Shown in pieces: positions 33,930 through 45,184 of a stretch of DNA of 64,000 bases. Numbering within the stretch: position 1 is the stretch's first letter; each line of letters opens with the position of its first letter. The DNA is taken from positions 62,001 through 126,000 of the forward strand of contig JAEQBH010001375.1 in NCBI GenBank assembly GCA_016808115.1, in the 5' to 3' direction. The stretch is from Tetrastigma voinierianum (lineage: Eukaryota; Streptophyta; Magnoliopsida; Vitales; Vitaceae). Under the pieces are notes generated by a model. That model made no database searches, was not told the origin of the DNA, and worked only from the letters and a program-made list of their open reading frames with translations. The position numbers and the translations under genes were made by a program.

Positions 33930-35745
33930 GTAGCCATGCTCCAGGTGCCTGAGCCCTTAAGCGGCGCTGTGTGGCCAGAGCCATGAGCCTAGTCAGAAGC
34001 AATTCCTGCAGCAGCCCGAGCCGACCCTGCTAGCCCCTTTGCGGGTGTCGCCTTCTTTGTGCCATTCTTTGCCCGGTACCCTTTGAACCTGGTCCACCCT
34101 CTTGTGCGCGGCATACGGTCGACTCTAAGCTCTGGCGAGCCACGAACCGCGAAGCGCGTTGCGCCCACGCCCCCGCGGTAGACCACAAACATGGTCCGTA
34201 GCGAGTAGGTCGTGCCTGAGCCCGAGTCGGGTTGGTACCGGAGAAGGGTCACGGGCCTCGGGCGCGGATGCCCATTCTCGGACTTGCTGCGGTATTTGAC
34301 GCGTGGCCCAGCCACCATAGCAGGAGCCTCTCCCGAGGCTCCAGGCCCCATCCGTGTGCTCCGGACCGAGTGGGACCGGAGCCTTCTCGAGACCATAGAG
34401 GCCGGCGGGAGGGCACAGGCCATGGCGGGCCAGACATTGGGCTCGGGGGAGTCTTGAGATCTCGGCCGGCGAGTCCTCCCTGCGATGGGGTTCGTCGCCT
34501 CAGATTATCACTTGCCTCGAGATCGGGCGCCCCATGTTCTGTGATCCTATTCCGAGGGGCGTGGATCTGCGTCTGAGAGACTTCCATGAGAACCGTACTA
34601 TGATATTCCACGACGGTGGCGGATCGGCGTTTGAGACTAGAATGTGGTTGATCAGGCGGTGTCAACATTGCCTTTGCCAAAGCCTTAGCGAGTTTATTAT
34701 CCAGAGTTGTGCCCCGGTTCTACCACACCATGGCGTCACGAGTCTGAGGTCCATTGGAGCTCTGGTTCGGCGTGTGACCGCGGGAGTGCGGCGGCCGGAC
34801 ATTCTGTTTGCTTTGGGCTTACCAGCGATCTTGTGGTGCGGGATATAGGGATTGGCCCGATACCATCCGCGAGAGAGAGATGGTTGTTTTGTCTCGCTCA
34901 AGATGTCTCTGTGGGACCCATACTCTTCCGCGCCACGGCTTCCGCCACATATGCTCTCTGATGGACCACCGCTCCAGGACGAAACATTCCCATTCGGCCA
35001 CTACGTGGCGCGGGAGCTATACTCGAGGCTATCTGGGATCTCGGAGGATTACGGTTTAGTCCATTGAGCTTGTCATGACTTCCACTGCTTGCATTTTGAG
35101 GAGAAGGTCCACCGTGAGGGGCTGGCTCGGCGAGTTACCGTTAGTGATCTGGGGCTGGCTGGCTGGGATGCAGACATCACAGGGTTCCTTGAGGGAGCCG
35201 CGCATCGACGGAGGATCATTTGTACTTCGGGTCTTGTCTTGACGATCATTATACATGCCGATCTCCTTTATCCTCCAGCAGCAGAAGGAGGCAGCAGGTG
35301 ATGTGGCAAAGGACCCGAGAGGGAGAGGATCACATTCTGCGAGATGGAGGTGGAGGTGGAGAGAGGCCAGGTTCCATATTCATCTCCTCCGTCTCCGCTC
35401 CCTACTTGCGGCCCTATTGACCTTTGCCCGGCCCCTTCCTACCACATTGCCGGTGATCCTCGGAGAGCATATTCATGCTCCGAGTTCTAAGGAGCTTCTT
35501 TGCTTTACATTATGGATGTTGTCTGCTTGCGCTTGCTACTACACGGGCGTCGTTGGACGTGGGTGGCCAGTCGAGGTCACTCTGGCGAGTCACCCGTGCT
35601 TCTTGGGATCATGGCCACCTCAGGTCTCGCCCGAGCTGTGCTTGGAGCTCGAGATCAGTCGGCGGCCGACCTCCTTGGATATCTTGGCGATTTGCGGCGG
35701 CGGCACCCGGATCCACCCGGCATCTCCACCACCGCAGTGAGGTGG
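33930..35745 (+). pseudogene. GC-rich ORF2 of H1, plant-transposon-like
   Basis: A strongly GC-rich block in an AT-rich element. Plus-strand frames give segments such as PRGVDLRLRDFHEN (34553), ALVRRVTAGVRRPDILFALG (34760; resembles the VRG..V.FSP..IN..LGL motif of plant transposon ORFs), MSLWDPYSSAP (34903), FPFGHYVARELYSRLSG (34990) and GWDADITGFLEG (35163). It occupies the same place as the D ORF2. The assignment is position plus weak wording; a captured host segment is the alternative. Minus-strand frames of about 144 residues exist but resemble nothing I know. Confidence 0.4.
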
Positions 35746-35794
35746 TCACACTCCAACCTGCAACTTTCCTATCCTACTGTGGGCATGTTTATAC

Positions 35795-35812
35795 TTTGGT
35801 TGGGAGGGGAAA
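35795..35812 (+). other. Upstream purine tract of H1
   Basis: TTTGGTTGGGAGGGGAAA parallels TTTGGTTGGGGGGAGAG at 52351 in H2. Removing element F, it lies about 1.2 kb before the LTR-adjacent tract. Confidence 0.55.
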
Positions 35813-35949
35813 AGTTAGAGTTAGAATAATTTTCTATATATTTTGTATTGTTTTTAGCTTTTATCAGCTGCACTCATTTGTATAGGATTGTATAGGATAT
35901 ATGTATTAGCCGATAGTAGGCAGTGATGTTTTTGTCATGTTTAGCTATG

Positions 35950-36932
35950 TGATGCAGGAGCATCTGTAAACACACCAAACATTGGGAATTCAGCCCTAGT
36001 TATTGAAGGGTGGATTGGGAGGTCGAGCGCATTGAATACATGTGAAAACTCCTTTTGGACCTCATTTGGGCCATGGAAGGCAAAAACGTGGGCGGACTTG
36101 GACAAACCCACGATGTGGGGCGCCGCATATTTATTTGAAGATTTTGCTTTATTTATTTTAGAAAGGTTGCTTTATTTATCTTAGAAAGTTTTCTTTGTTA
36201 TTTTAGAAAGTTTGTTTTATTTATTTTAGGAAGATTTGCTTTATTTATTTTAGAAGTTTTCTTTTAGGAGTTGCTTTTGTAATTTAGAAAGTTTCTTTTC
36301 CTAGTTAAAGTAGAAATTATTCTTTGTAATTGAAAGTTCTTTTTAGTTAAAACTAGAGATTGCTTTTTATTTAGAAAGTATAGAGCATATATACCCCCAA
36401 TGTGAATCTTTTGACATTCAGGTTCAGTTTAATAATATTTTCAAGATTTTCTCTTTTTAAGAAGTTTCTCTCTTGTTCTCTTATCTCTTGGGTGGATTCC
36501 CTTGAGGACAAGTTAGGTAAGCTTCTCATGCCGCTGGTAGTTCCTTGGTGGTGAAGTCTTTGTCCGACTTATCAATCAATCCGTCCATAGTTGATTGTGG
36601 CGCCTTTACTTAAATCATCCATCTTGTATGGATAAGTTTCATTGCGCAGTTAAGTAACCACCTTGTGCAAACTCTACTTTCCATCACCATCTCATCTTCT
36701 CTCTAAATTTTCCATAACCATATTTTCAACCTCTGACCGAAACTTTCCAAATCTTGTTCCATACTACTAAAACAATTTACTAAATACCACGCCTCTTATA
36801 TCACAAATACACATTCCTAACCCAGAAAATCATAAACTACGACCATAACTTTTGTTTGGCCCTAGAAACACCCCAGACATATTTACGACTTGCAAAACTT
36901 CTAGATCATCCATCAGTTCTGACCTTGCATCG
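35950..36932 (+). repeat. 5' LTR of F
   Basis: 983 bases. U3 carries tandem units of about 23 bases containing TTTATTTATTTTAGAAAG (36128-36300). A TATA-like GCATATATAC lies at 36385-36394. Confidence 0.9.
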
Positions 36933-36935
36933 AAG

Positions 36936-36947
36936 TGGTATCAGAGC
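36936..36947 (+). other. Initiator-Met primer binding site of F (perfect)
   Basis: TGGTATCAGAGC matches the plant consensus exactly, three bases after the LTR. Confidence 0.9.
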
Positions 36948-37082
36948 TCGAGGATTGATGGCTGATCATAAGCTAAAGGGTATTCTTAGTTGGGGAGACA
37001 AGATTCCTAATCATGGTTCAAAGTACGGTTTCTCAATCCCCATTGCAAAAGCATTGCTGATCTTGAATCGTGGTTGTCTATA

Positions 37083-37990
37083 AAGCGGATATGGCTATCA
37101 ATGATGATCCTGTAGCAAAGACCTTCATGGAAGGTGAAGGTGATGAAAGAAGTTTTGACGAGAAGCTGTGCCGCCTAGCCCAAAGTTCGAATTACTTGAG
37201 GCATGAAGCCTAAGACAAGCATTCAAAGAGAATATGATTATGGAGGAAGGTATGAAGATCGATGCCGTGATGATGATTACTATGAGACGTAATAATGATG
37301 GCAGTTTCTGATTCAATCCAAAGTTTGATATTCCGAATTTGAAGGAAGAATGCATCTTGATGACTTCTTGGTTAATATGCCGTCGACGTGTCTTGAGATA
37401 TTATGATCCCCGGCGGCAAGGTGAAATTGGTGGCTATCAAGATCTTGCAAAGTACTTCTTGGTGGGAAAATTTAAAGAGGCAACGTCAGGATAATGAGAA
37501 GAAGATTGAAACTTAGGAAAGATGAAGAAAAGAAGCCCAAAGGAAGTATCTTCCAGCTTTCCCACTATCGCCAAGATATCTTCCTCCAAAATTACGAAAT
37601 TTGGAAGCGTGAGAATGGCGTGGAGGAATATTCGATAGTTTATCAAATTGATTATCAAGGGAGACACAGGCGAAATATGCTGGCCACCACTACATTCTTT
37701 GGTTTGAGATGTCTGGTATTGCTAGAGTTATTTTTTTTTGCAACCATATAGTCTTGAGATGTGATGAAACTTGCTTTGAAGGTTAGGACTAAAAAAAAAA
37801 GTATGGAAACTCTACTACAACTAAGAGTGTAGCTATTGAGGTTTGTTGAGGTTCACAATTCTTGGAATCCCCAGTGAGTGCAAAACTACCCCTAAGTAAT
37901 AAATTGACACTACAAGAATTGGCTTCTAAGTAGGCGATGTTTAAGTGCGAGGTTGGGGCATATTGATTACGAATGTCCTAACCAAAAGAG
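37083..37990 (+). pseudogene. gag of F
   Basis: Pieces in order: SNFGL-type basic start, KFDIPNLKE and LDDFLVNM (37320-37380), WWENLKRQRQD (37460), a KKPKGSIFQLSHYRQDIF-type stretch (37530), VEEYSIVYQIDY (37620), then GHIDYECPNQK (37960), the second half of a zinc knuckle whose first Cys pair is lost. Typical chromovirus gag with several frame breaks. Confidence 0.65.
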
Positions 37991-38379
37991 TTTGCTAATT
38001 GAGGGAAGATGAAGCCAAGGAAGAAGATGTTGAACAAGTGATCGAATCTAGCATGTCGAGAAGGCAGTGAGAACAAATCCTTTCTCTGTCGAAATCTAAG
38101 TTGGATGTTGAAGAAGTAGTCGAATCTAACCATATCGAGAAGATGAGGAGAAGGATTCACTACGTCAAATTTTTGATTTAGAAATCAAAGATGTTTCGAA
38201 TCGACTACTTTGGTTGTTGGAAGAAAGCTAGAAAGTGAAAGGAATTCTCAACACTTAGAAACAAAATCGATTATAGAATTTGATGTAATACTTTGAAGAA
38301 ATACCACCGGTTTTCTCCCACCTGTAAGGGAGTATTCAACATCAAATAAGACCTCATACCGGGTTTGGTTTTCCTAATA

Positions 38380-38540
38380 AGGATAGCCTCTATGAAGAGC
38401 CCTAAGGAGCATGAAGAGTTTAAAACCTGAGTTGATGATTTTCTTGACAAAGGGCTTGTTCAAGAGAGTGAAAGTTCCTATGGTTCCCACTATGTTGGTG
38501 CATGAAAAGATGGATCTTGGAGTATATTGTTTTGATTGCC
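38380..38540 (+). pseudogene. RT N-terminal fragment of F
   Basis: MKSPKEHEEFK-like wording then DDFLDKGLVQESESSYG, the start of the fingers domain of chromovirus RT, then a KDGSW-like piece. No palm or catalytic DD follows. Confidence 0.6.
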
Positions 38541-38739
38541 AAACTGATAACATTTTGATTCATGAGAGAAGCAAGATTGACAAAGGGCAAAGAGTGGAAC
38601 AATGAGAATAAGCATATGAAGGTTATCAGCGGGCGATATTTGATCGAGGAGGATGGATTCGGTTACACATGATAAAAAGAGGTGTTCCCAGTTGTGCCGC
38701 AAAGAATAGATGGTTCTTCGAGATTATTAAGAAGATCAT

Positions 38740-38861
38740 AAAGAATGATACAAGGTTAAATTGTCAGGTATTTATGATATCTTTGCCTACATTCAAGGTT
38801 AAGGATTGAGGCCTTATCATGGTGAGACTTGAGGACAAGTCTTTTTCCCAACTATAGGGTT
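38740..38861 (+). pseudogene. End of pol of F
   Basis: YKVKLSGIYDIFAY (38750), then RPYHGE (38812) and EDKSFSQL, the usual last words of pol after integrase in this lineage. The RT palm, RNase H and integrase between 38540 and 38740 are missing. Confidence 0.6.
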
Positions 38862-39864
38862 TGATGCAGGAGCATCTGTAAACACACCAAAGCATTAGGA
38901 ATTCAGCCACTGATGTGAAGAATTGGATTAGGAGGTCGAGCGCGTGAATACATGTAGAAAACTCCTTTTTTGGACCTCATTTGGGCCTTGGAAGGCAAAA
39001 AAACGTGGGCAGACTTGGACAAACCCCTGATGTGGAGCTGCCATATTTATTTTAGAAAGTTTGCTTTATTTATTTTAGAAAGGTTGCTTTATTTATCTTA
39101 GAAAGTTTGCTTTATTTATTTTAGAAAGTTTGCTTTATTTATTTTAGGAAGATTTGCTTTATTTATTTTAGAAAGTTTTCTTTTAGGGTGCTTTTTGTAG
39201 GAATTTAGAAAGTTTCTTTTCTAGTTAAGTAAGTTGTTCTTTGTAATTTAGAAAGTTTCTTTTCTAGTTAAAGCCAAAGTTGCTTTTTTTATTTACATTT
39301 AGAAAGTATGGGTACATATATGCCTAATGTAGTCTTTGACAATCGGTTTAAGTTGTAATATTTTTACGATTCTCTTTTAAAGGTTCTCTGTGTTTCTCTT
39401 ATCTCTCTTGGGTGGATTCCATGGGGCAATTAGGTAGCCTCATACCTTGGTGGATTCCTTGGTGGTGAGTCTTTGTCAGGCTTATCAATCCAGCCCGTCC
39501 ATAGTTGATTAATGGCAGCCCTTCCACTTCATCATCCATCTTGTGTAGGATACGTTTCATTAAATAGGTAAGTAACCACACTTGTGCAAGCTCTACTTTC
39601 CATCACCATCTCATCTTCTCTCTAAACTTTCCATAACCATATTTTCAACCTCAACCCAAAACTTCCAAATCTTGTTTCCATACTAAAAACATTCTAAATA
39701 CCCTTTTTCCCTTATATATCACGAAGCCCACACATTCCCTAACTTAGAAAAGGAAATCTCATAAAGCTTCACCATAACCTGTTTTGGCCTAAAAACTACC
39801 CCAAACCCATATTTTGACTTACCAAAACTTCTAGATCATCCATCACGGTCCCAACCTTGCATCA
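38862..39864 (+). repeat. 3' LTR of F
   Basis: 1003 bases, colinear with the 5' LTR. The 23-base units run 39046-39190. Differences between copies are mostly small gaps and expansions of those units. Confidence 0.9.
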
Positions 39865-39869
39865 CTATG

Positions 39870-40963
39870 TTAAGCTTGTATTAGCCACTTTGGTTATATC
39901 AAAAGCTTTATAACATTATTTTCTTACTTTCTACACTTTTGCAAATCATTTTTTGTGCCTATATTTTTGTGTTTCTACTCTTGCCTTCTGTTGAAGAATT
40001 GAAGCCCTATATGCTACCTTAATGTTAGAACAATTCCATGCATGATTAAGTTTTTAGTCGATTGAAGTTCCAGCATATTAACCTTGTATATCCACCTTTA
40101 GCTAATCACACCACAGTGCACATGATTTGTATCAATAGGTTGAGAAATACATATACCACTTTCACTTTGCAAAATCGGCCTTAGATTTGTTGTGACCCAT
40201 AATAAGGGTTTTGTTTCGAAAAGACCAATGAAGTCTTCAAATGAAAAGAAAAAGAAAAGAAATGAAGAAGAAAAAGAGAAATGAATGATGTGACACTTTG
40301 CCTTGAAACAGAACACGGTCAGAGGGGTATGGTGAAAGCCTTTAAAACCGGTGCCTAAACCTTCAGCGGTTAGGAGTCATCGACTTAGTGTTAGCTATAC
40401 GGTGGATGGGTAGAGATTAGCGAGTTGTAGGTCTTAATTCTCGAAGTCATTCGAAGTTTGGGAGTGAAGCACGAAGAGTTTGTGGTCGGCGATCCTTTTG
40501 ACTGATGCCTAAGCCTTAATTGGTTGGGGTCATCAAATTGGACCCCCCATTACGGACTTTGGTGAAGTCGAGTTTTTAACTTATTACACTACAATACAAT
40601 CAAAGAAGAAATAAGAGTGCTGATTCTATTTAGGTTGGTCAACGGAGTTTAAGACTGGCGGTAGCTTGGTTGGGGGAAGGGAATAAGCTTTCTGACTTAT
40701 TGGTTCAAGCGGTTACCTTAAGAACACTTAGATTTTGGTGGAAATGTGGGTTGGCTTCTTCCGGAATTGATGTTGCCCTAAAACTTGTTCATATATGGCA
40801 ATTGTTCTCTCCACGATAGTATTTGTCTGAGGTCTAAATTGTTCATCACGAAGGTAGGCGTTACTTGTACACATACCTTTTGTAAACCACACTTTTTGCA
40901 AAAGCCTGACCTTATGATTGTTTTTAGCATTGCTGGGGACCTTAGCGTGTCGGTTGGGGAGTG
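39870..40963 (+). other. 3' region of H1 with twin hairpin motif and polypurine tract
   Basis: Non-coding. GTGCCTAAACC..GGTTAGGAGTC (40349-40380) and GATGCCTAAGCC..GGTTGGGGTC (40505-40534) are each able to fold. The polypurine tract CGGTTGGGGAGTG (40951-40963) abuts the LTR. Confidence 0.6.
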
Positions 40964-42558
40964 TGATTAGTACCAAAAGTGCTATTTTGAAGTCCTATTT
41001 AAGATAGGTTTTGAGTGCTTTTTGCGTACTAATCATATGAATTAAGCCGATTGACATGTGCAGGTCCGTTTAGTACTACTGATTTTGTTTCGAGTGTGTT
41101 TTTGGTAATTTTGCAGGTTTTGTGAGCCTCAGCCATCATTTCAAGCTTGGCTTCAAGTTGGTGCCGATTTATGCCATGTTCATATGAATTCTCGACGATT
41201 TCATCAAGCCGAGTTGAAGAACTGTCAAGTGGAATTGAAGAAATGGAGAATTTGGCCCGAATGCGGGAGGATGCGGGAGAGTGCGAGATTTTCGCTATGC
41301 ATTGCGAAAATTTCTCGAGATTACGAAATTTCGTAACCATAGCGAAAATTTCGCAATCCTGAAATTTAAGCTATGCAGATTTTAAATATGATAGCGAAAT
41401 TTAAGCTATCTACCGATTTTTATTTATGATAGCGAAATTTATCTATCATAGCGAAAATTCGCTATCATAAGCGAAAAATAAATGCATGTGAAAAGAATTT
41501 AATTTTTCTCTATGCCTGCATTTTTCGTATGATAGCGAAATTTCGCTACTGATATGAATTCTGTCATAGCGAAATTTGTCCCCCTACATTTTTATCCAAG
41601 CGACCTCGTTTTTGTGTAATTCCCATTTTGTCCCATTATAATCATATATTCTTGGTATTTTGGTATTTCACACATTTTGTATGGCTATATGGAGCCACCT
41701 TATAACTTTTGTAACCCTAACTTAACTTCAACCATTCATTCACGCAGCTTTTGTTTTAGGTTTACAGTTCTCTCTCTTCTCTCTCTTCTTTCTCTCATTT
41801 TCTTGGCTGCCAAACACCACCCTTGAGGATGACAACTCAAGGGATGTTTGGCTAAACCTCAAAACCTTGAAGAGGAGGGTTGCTAGGTTGGTTAATGGTG
41901 GTTTGCAGATGGTCCTCAATTTTAAATGAAAGCAGTGCGCATTTATTGTTCCAAACTTTCCAAACTAGGGTTTAATGCCATTTAATGTGTTTCTTTTGGT
42001 CAATACTTGTCATGCTTTAGGGTTCAATGCATTCTTAAGGGTAGATGCACTGACATTCTTTAGATGTCATTTACGAGCCACTTTGAAATGAGGTTAAATC
42101 TGCATGCTTTCAAAGTACGCTGGAACATTAAATGCTGGAGTACATGTTTTGACTGAATAGGAGTGTTTTAAGGGTTAGTTTTTAAAAGCCCAGACAAAGA
42201 TCCGGTTTGGCTATGATTATAAGTCATTTGCCTAATGCGAGGAAATAACCCGAGACACCTTTATAACCTAGCATTTTATCAGCTGGTGACCCCGAGCCTT
42301 CAAGGTCACCATTTCACACTTTAATTTAAAAGCGTTTGATTTACAGTGAACAACCAATCTCCCTGTTTTACCCCAATCAAAAATCAAATAGAAAGCCTCA
42401 CCATTTTGAATCGCAATCTGAGAATCATTTGTGGGATGAAAACCCATCCCCGTGTTGACCCTGAACCGCTATCTGCAGTAAGCAGGCCTTCTGACGGTAG
42501 GAGGAAAATAGGAAACAAATTTTGTTGATTCCGGATCACCCTACCGTGGCATGAATCA
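40964..42558 (+). repeat. 3' LTR of H1
   Basis: It starts TGATTAGTACC and ends GGCATGAATCA. Array of CTATGATAGCGAAA-type words 41285-41575, TATA box 41685-41692 (CTATATGG), stem-loop 41820-41843. Confidence 0.85.
41820..41843 (+). ncRNA. Leader stem-loop CCCTTGAG/CTCAAGGG, GATGACAA loop
   Basis: Perfect 8-base-pair stem, octaloop GATGACAA. Here the outer stem GCCAAACA/TGTTTGGC also pairs perfectly, giving a roughly 45-base hairpin about 130 bases downstream of the TATA box, in the transcribed leader. Function unknown; dimerisation, packaging or translation control are possible. Confidence 0.65.
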
Positions 42559-42654
42559 AGTATTCTTTAGCAATATTAGTGTGAATCTAGCATCAAAGTT
42601 GTAAAAAACACGTGAAAAGTACCCAAAAAGTGCTAACAAGATTCATACTTATCA
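42559..42654 (-). repeat. 3' LTR of G, outer part
   Basis: Minus strand TGATAAGTATGAATC begins at 42654, next to the polypurine tract. It matches 57530-57616 of the 5' LTR. It carries AGTACCCAAAAAGTGCTA (plus reading, 42619-42636), a word shared with the H LTR start. Confidence 0.8.
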
Positions 42655-44464
42655 AATACCCCCAAACTTAGTATTTTGCTTGTTCTCAAGCAAAGGGCAT
42701 AAATGTAATTCTCCTTCCCATCAAAATTTTCAAGCAAAAATAGTGAACTTGAAGAGATAAACAATTATGACAATTTAGCCTCAGGGATTATGTTTCCCAA
42801 CTACACAAAGAATACTTCAAGATAGAGCTCCTATAAAGTATAATGGGACCATAATCAATATACACCTAAACCAAAGTTCTGCTTGCATGTGTGAGTCCCA
42901 CCTCGTTGACCAATTGCAATTTAGATGGAATTAGGAAACTTTGAGTAGAATGGAGGATCTCTCTCTTACATGGGGGTCCCATGTTTGTAGAGTAATCAAG
43001 ACTCCATAGGCTTGCTTGGCACATCATTCTCCATTAATGTAGGTGTTTCACAACTCTTGGGATCAAATAGGTCTTCATAGGCTTGTAATGAATGGCTTGG
43101 GTAGAGGGTAGATGAATAAGTCATTTAGGTTCAAGTTTACCCAAACATGCATGTACATTTCCTTCTTGTCAAGACCTCTTCATCCTCTCATATTTAATTG
43201 TATTTTCACTTGAACCTTTTAAACTCGTCCCATTTTGCATCATCGTGCTATGCATACTGCTTCTCCCCCAAACTTATTTGATTTCATCCTTCTCCAAGAT
43301 CACCAAGAAGTTTTCTTCTTATTGAATGTCAAGACTAGAAGTAGCGAGTTTTAGGTCAATAACTCCTAGACCAGTTGGTCTTAGGGTACTAGGTGTTGAG
43401 ACACCCTTACGGACTTAATGGCTCAAGGCAAGAAGGTTATGAGGTTGAACTCACTTCCTCTTGAGTTCTTTAGCTTTTTGCTCTTTTTTTACTTTCCCAC
43501 CTATCTCCTTTATATTTCTCATTACTTCAATACTTCCCCCAGACTTCTCATTCACACCACATGTTCTCTTATGATGTTGCTCTTCAAACAAAATGTTAAG
43601 GGTAAACAAGGGTTATTGACTAAAAGGTAGATAGCAACAAGGGTTTTTGGGTGATTAATCTTGGTTCTCAAGAATGAAATATGGCATTTAAAGCTCAAAT
43701 TGGGTGACTATGGATCAATTCAATTAAAATTGGGCTAGAAAGGCTTAACCAATTCCAAGGATGGCCTATCTCATTTCCCAAAAGTTGTGACACCTAGGAT
43801 TTCGCCTCAAACGATAGTTGAGCAAGTTCTTGAGTTTTTGGAGATCCAAAAATTATGATATTCTCCTAATTCTTCTCTAGCAGCAAGCATGAGCGACGAC
43901 GAGGTTTGTATGACTTGTGCCGAAAGGCTAAAACCTACGGACTAAGTGCACATGACCTTGGATTAACCCATTAGGCCTTTAAGTTTTACACTATCTTTGA
44001 TATTCTTCACATAAAAATGGAAAACACAGGCTTAACTATCATCATAGAAATCCACTTGTATCTCAACAGCGCCGACAAAATCGAAAATCTTTTTAGGTCA
44101 TTTTTCAAAATTTTAAAAATGTTTTGCAGCACTCCAAGGTTTGAATGACACATGTAATGGTAGCTCAATAGACTACAAGCATTCAAGCACACATAAATAT
44201 ATCCAATATCGATCGGAAAGTGAAATCAATAAATCAAGCATACCAAAAGTATGCCAACAACCTCAAGCAGTGCAGGTAAATAAAAACTAAAAAAAAAAAA
44301 AGTAGCATAAAGGTCCAAGAAGAAAACTAAAAACGAAACTGTCCAAAAAAGAAATTATCCAAGGTGCAAAACATGGAACTAATAACCAAGTTCAAATAAA
44401 ACACCACCAAACTCATCAAAAGCAATGTCCTCAGTGGGCAAATAAAGAAAGGGTAAAGAAACTT
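42655..44464 (-). other. 3' non-coding region of G with two purine tracts
   Basis: Minus strand TTTGGGGGTATT (42655-42668) is the LTR-adjacent polypurine tract. A second tract AAGTTTGGGGGAGAAG lies at 43261-43276. A hairpin CCTAGACCAGTTGGTCTTAGG-like (43365-43385) matches the twin motif of D, H1 and H2. No gene seen. Confidence 0.55.
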
Positions 44465-45028
44465 CCCTCAAGCGTTGGGCAGCTCATCATCGCTCTCTAA
44501 GTCATCTGGCATCTCTAGAGTAGTTGGGTGGCCAGGGTGGGAACTCGAATGGTGGAGGAGGCGCAAGAAGTGCAGTAAGTGCAGTTGAAGTCGATGTCGG
44601 ACCAAGGTGGTGCACTATAAGACCCGCCAGATATGTTGTATTATGCTCTTATCGGTCCACCTGCATCTACTGCCTCTGAGCTAGTGCCTCCAACCGGGCT
44701 TTGATCCTCACGTTGTCCAGGTGCAATGCGTAATTACTCTTCTTGTAGTCCTCAAACTCCTTGTAGAACATCTCCGTCCATGCAATGATCATCTGTTGGA
44801 CCCATGGATCTATGGGTACCTGTGGTTGCTCTACTGTCGGCTTATCTTCTTTCTACTCGTCCTCCTCTTCTCTATCGACCTCAAAGTGAGGTTGTAAAGG
44901 GAGTCATTATAGAGGCGCTCCGCCACATGAGTGATGAACCTACTCGGATCTTCCAGTGGAGGCAAAGGTTAGTGCGACCTAGATCCCGGGCCATTTTTCC
45001 TCTTCTTCGGAACTTGCTTTTGGGGCCA
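44465..45028 (-). pseudogene. Short ORF2 remnant of G
   Basis: Minus strand ATG at 45028 starts MAPKASSEEEEKWPG, a Ser/Glu-rich N-terminus of the kind seen in plant-transposon-type ORF2. It breaks within 20 codons. The far end reads PDDLESDDELPNA, an acidic C-terminus. The middle domain is lost. Position between protease and 3' region agrees with ORF2 of D and H1. Confidence 0.45.
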
Positions 45029-45184
45029 TGATCAAGATAAGCTTCACTAGAGACTAGAGGTCGGGTTTGGGAGAAAGCAGTGTGGGAGAGGAGAAAATGA
45101 AGGTTAAAGGAAAATGAAAGGTTTGTTCAACTTTTAAAATATTTTGAAATACGTCATACGTCGCGGCCAGAAGGCCTTATGTTG

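Larger units (their letters stand above)
35950..39864 (+). mobile_element. Small deleted Ty3/gypsy element F
   Basis: LTRs 35950-36932 and 38862-39864 start TGATGCAGGAGC and end CTTGCATCG and CTTGCATCA. The 5-base target duplication CTATG is perfect (35945-35949, 39865-39869). An exact iMet primer site lies three bases inside. The 1.9-kb interior holds pieces of gag, the start of RT and the end of integrase, so most of pol was deleted before or after insertion. Confidence 0.9.
29162..42558 (+). mobile_element. Athila-like element H1 (gag, protease, ORF2; no RT/integrase)
   Basis: LTRs 29162-30648 and 40964-42558 flank primer site (30651), gag (31080-32600), protease remnant (32600-33160), AT-rich spacer, internal array and TATA box, GC-rich ORF2 (33930-35745), purine tract, and 3' region. 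Element F (3.9 kb) is nested at 35950. Without F it is about 9.5 kb. A clean target duplication is not seen (left TAGCC, right AGTAT), but G's LTR resumes on both sides. Confidence 0.82.

Noticed and set aside
33989..34680. Two minus-strand frames of about 144 residues in the GC-rich block
   Set aside because: They overlap the plus-strand ORF2 remnant, resemble no known family, and high GC alone removes stops on both strands.
35255..35885. 161- and 136-residue frames as possible host genes
   Set aside because: They are overlapping alternative frames of the GC-rich ORF2 block, with no splice or promoter support of their own.
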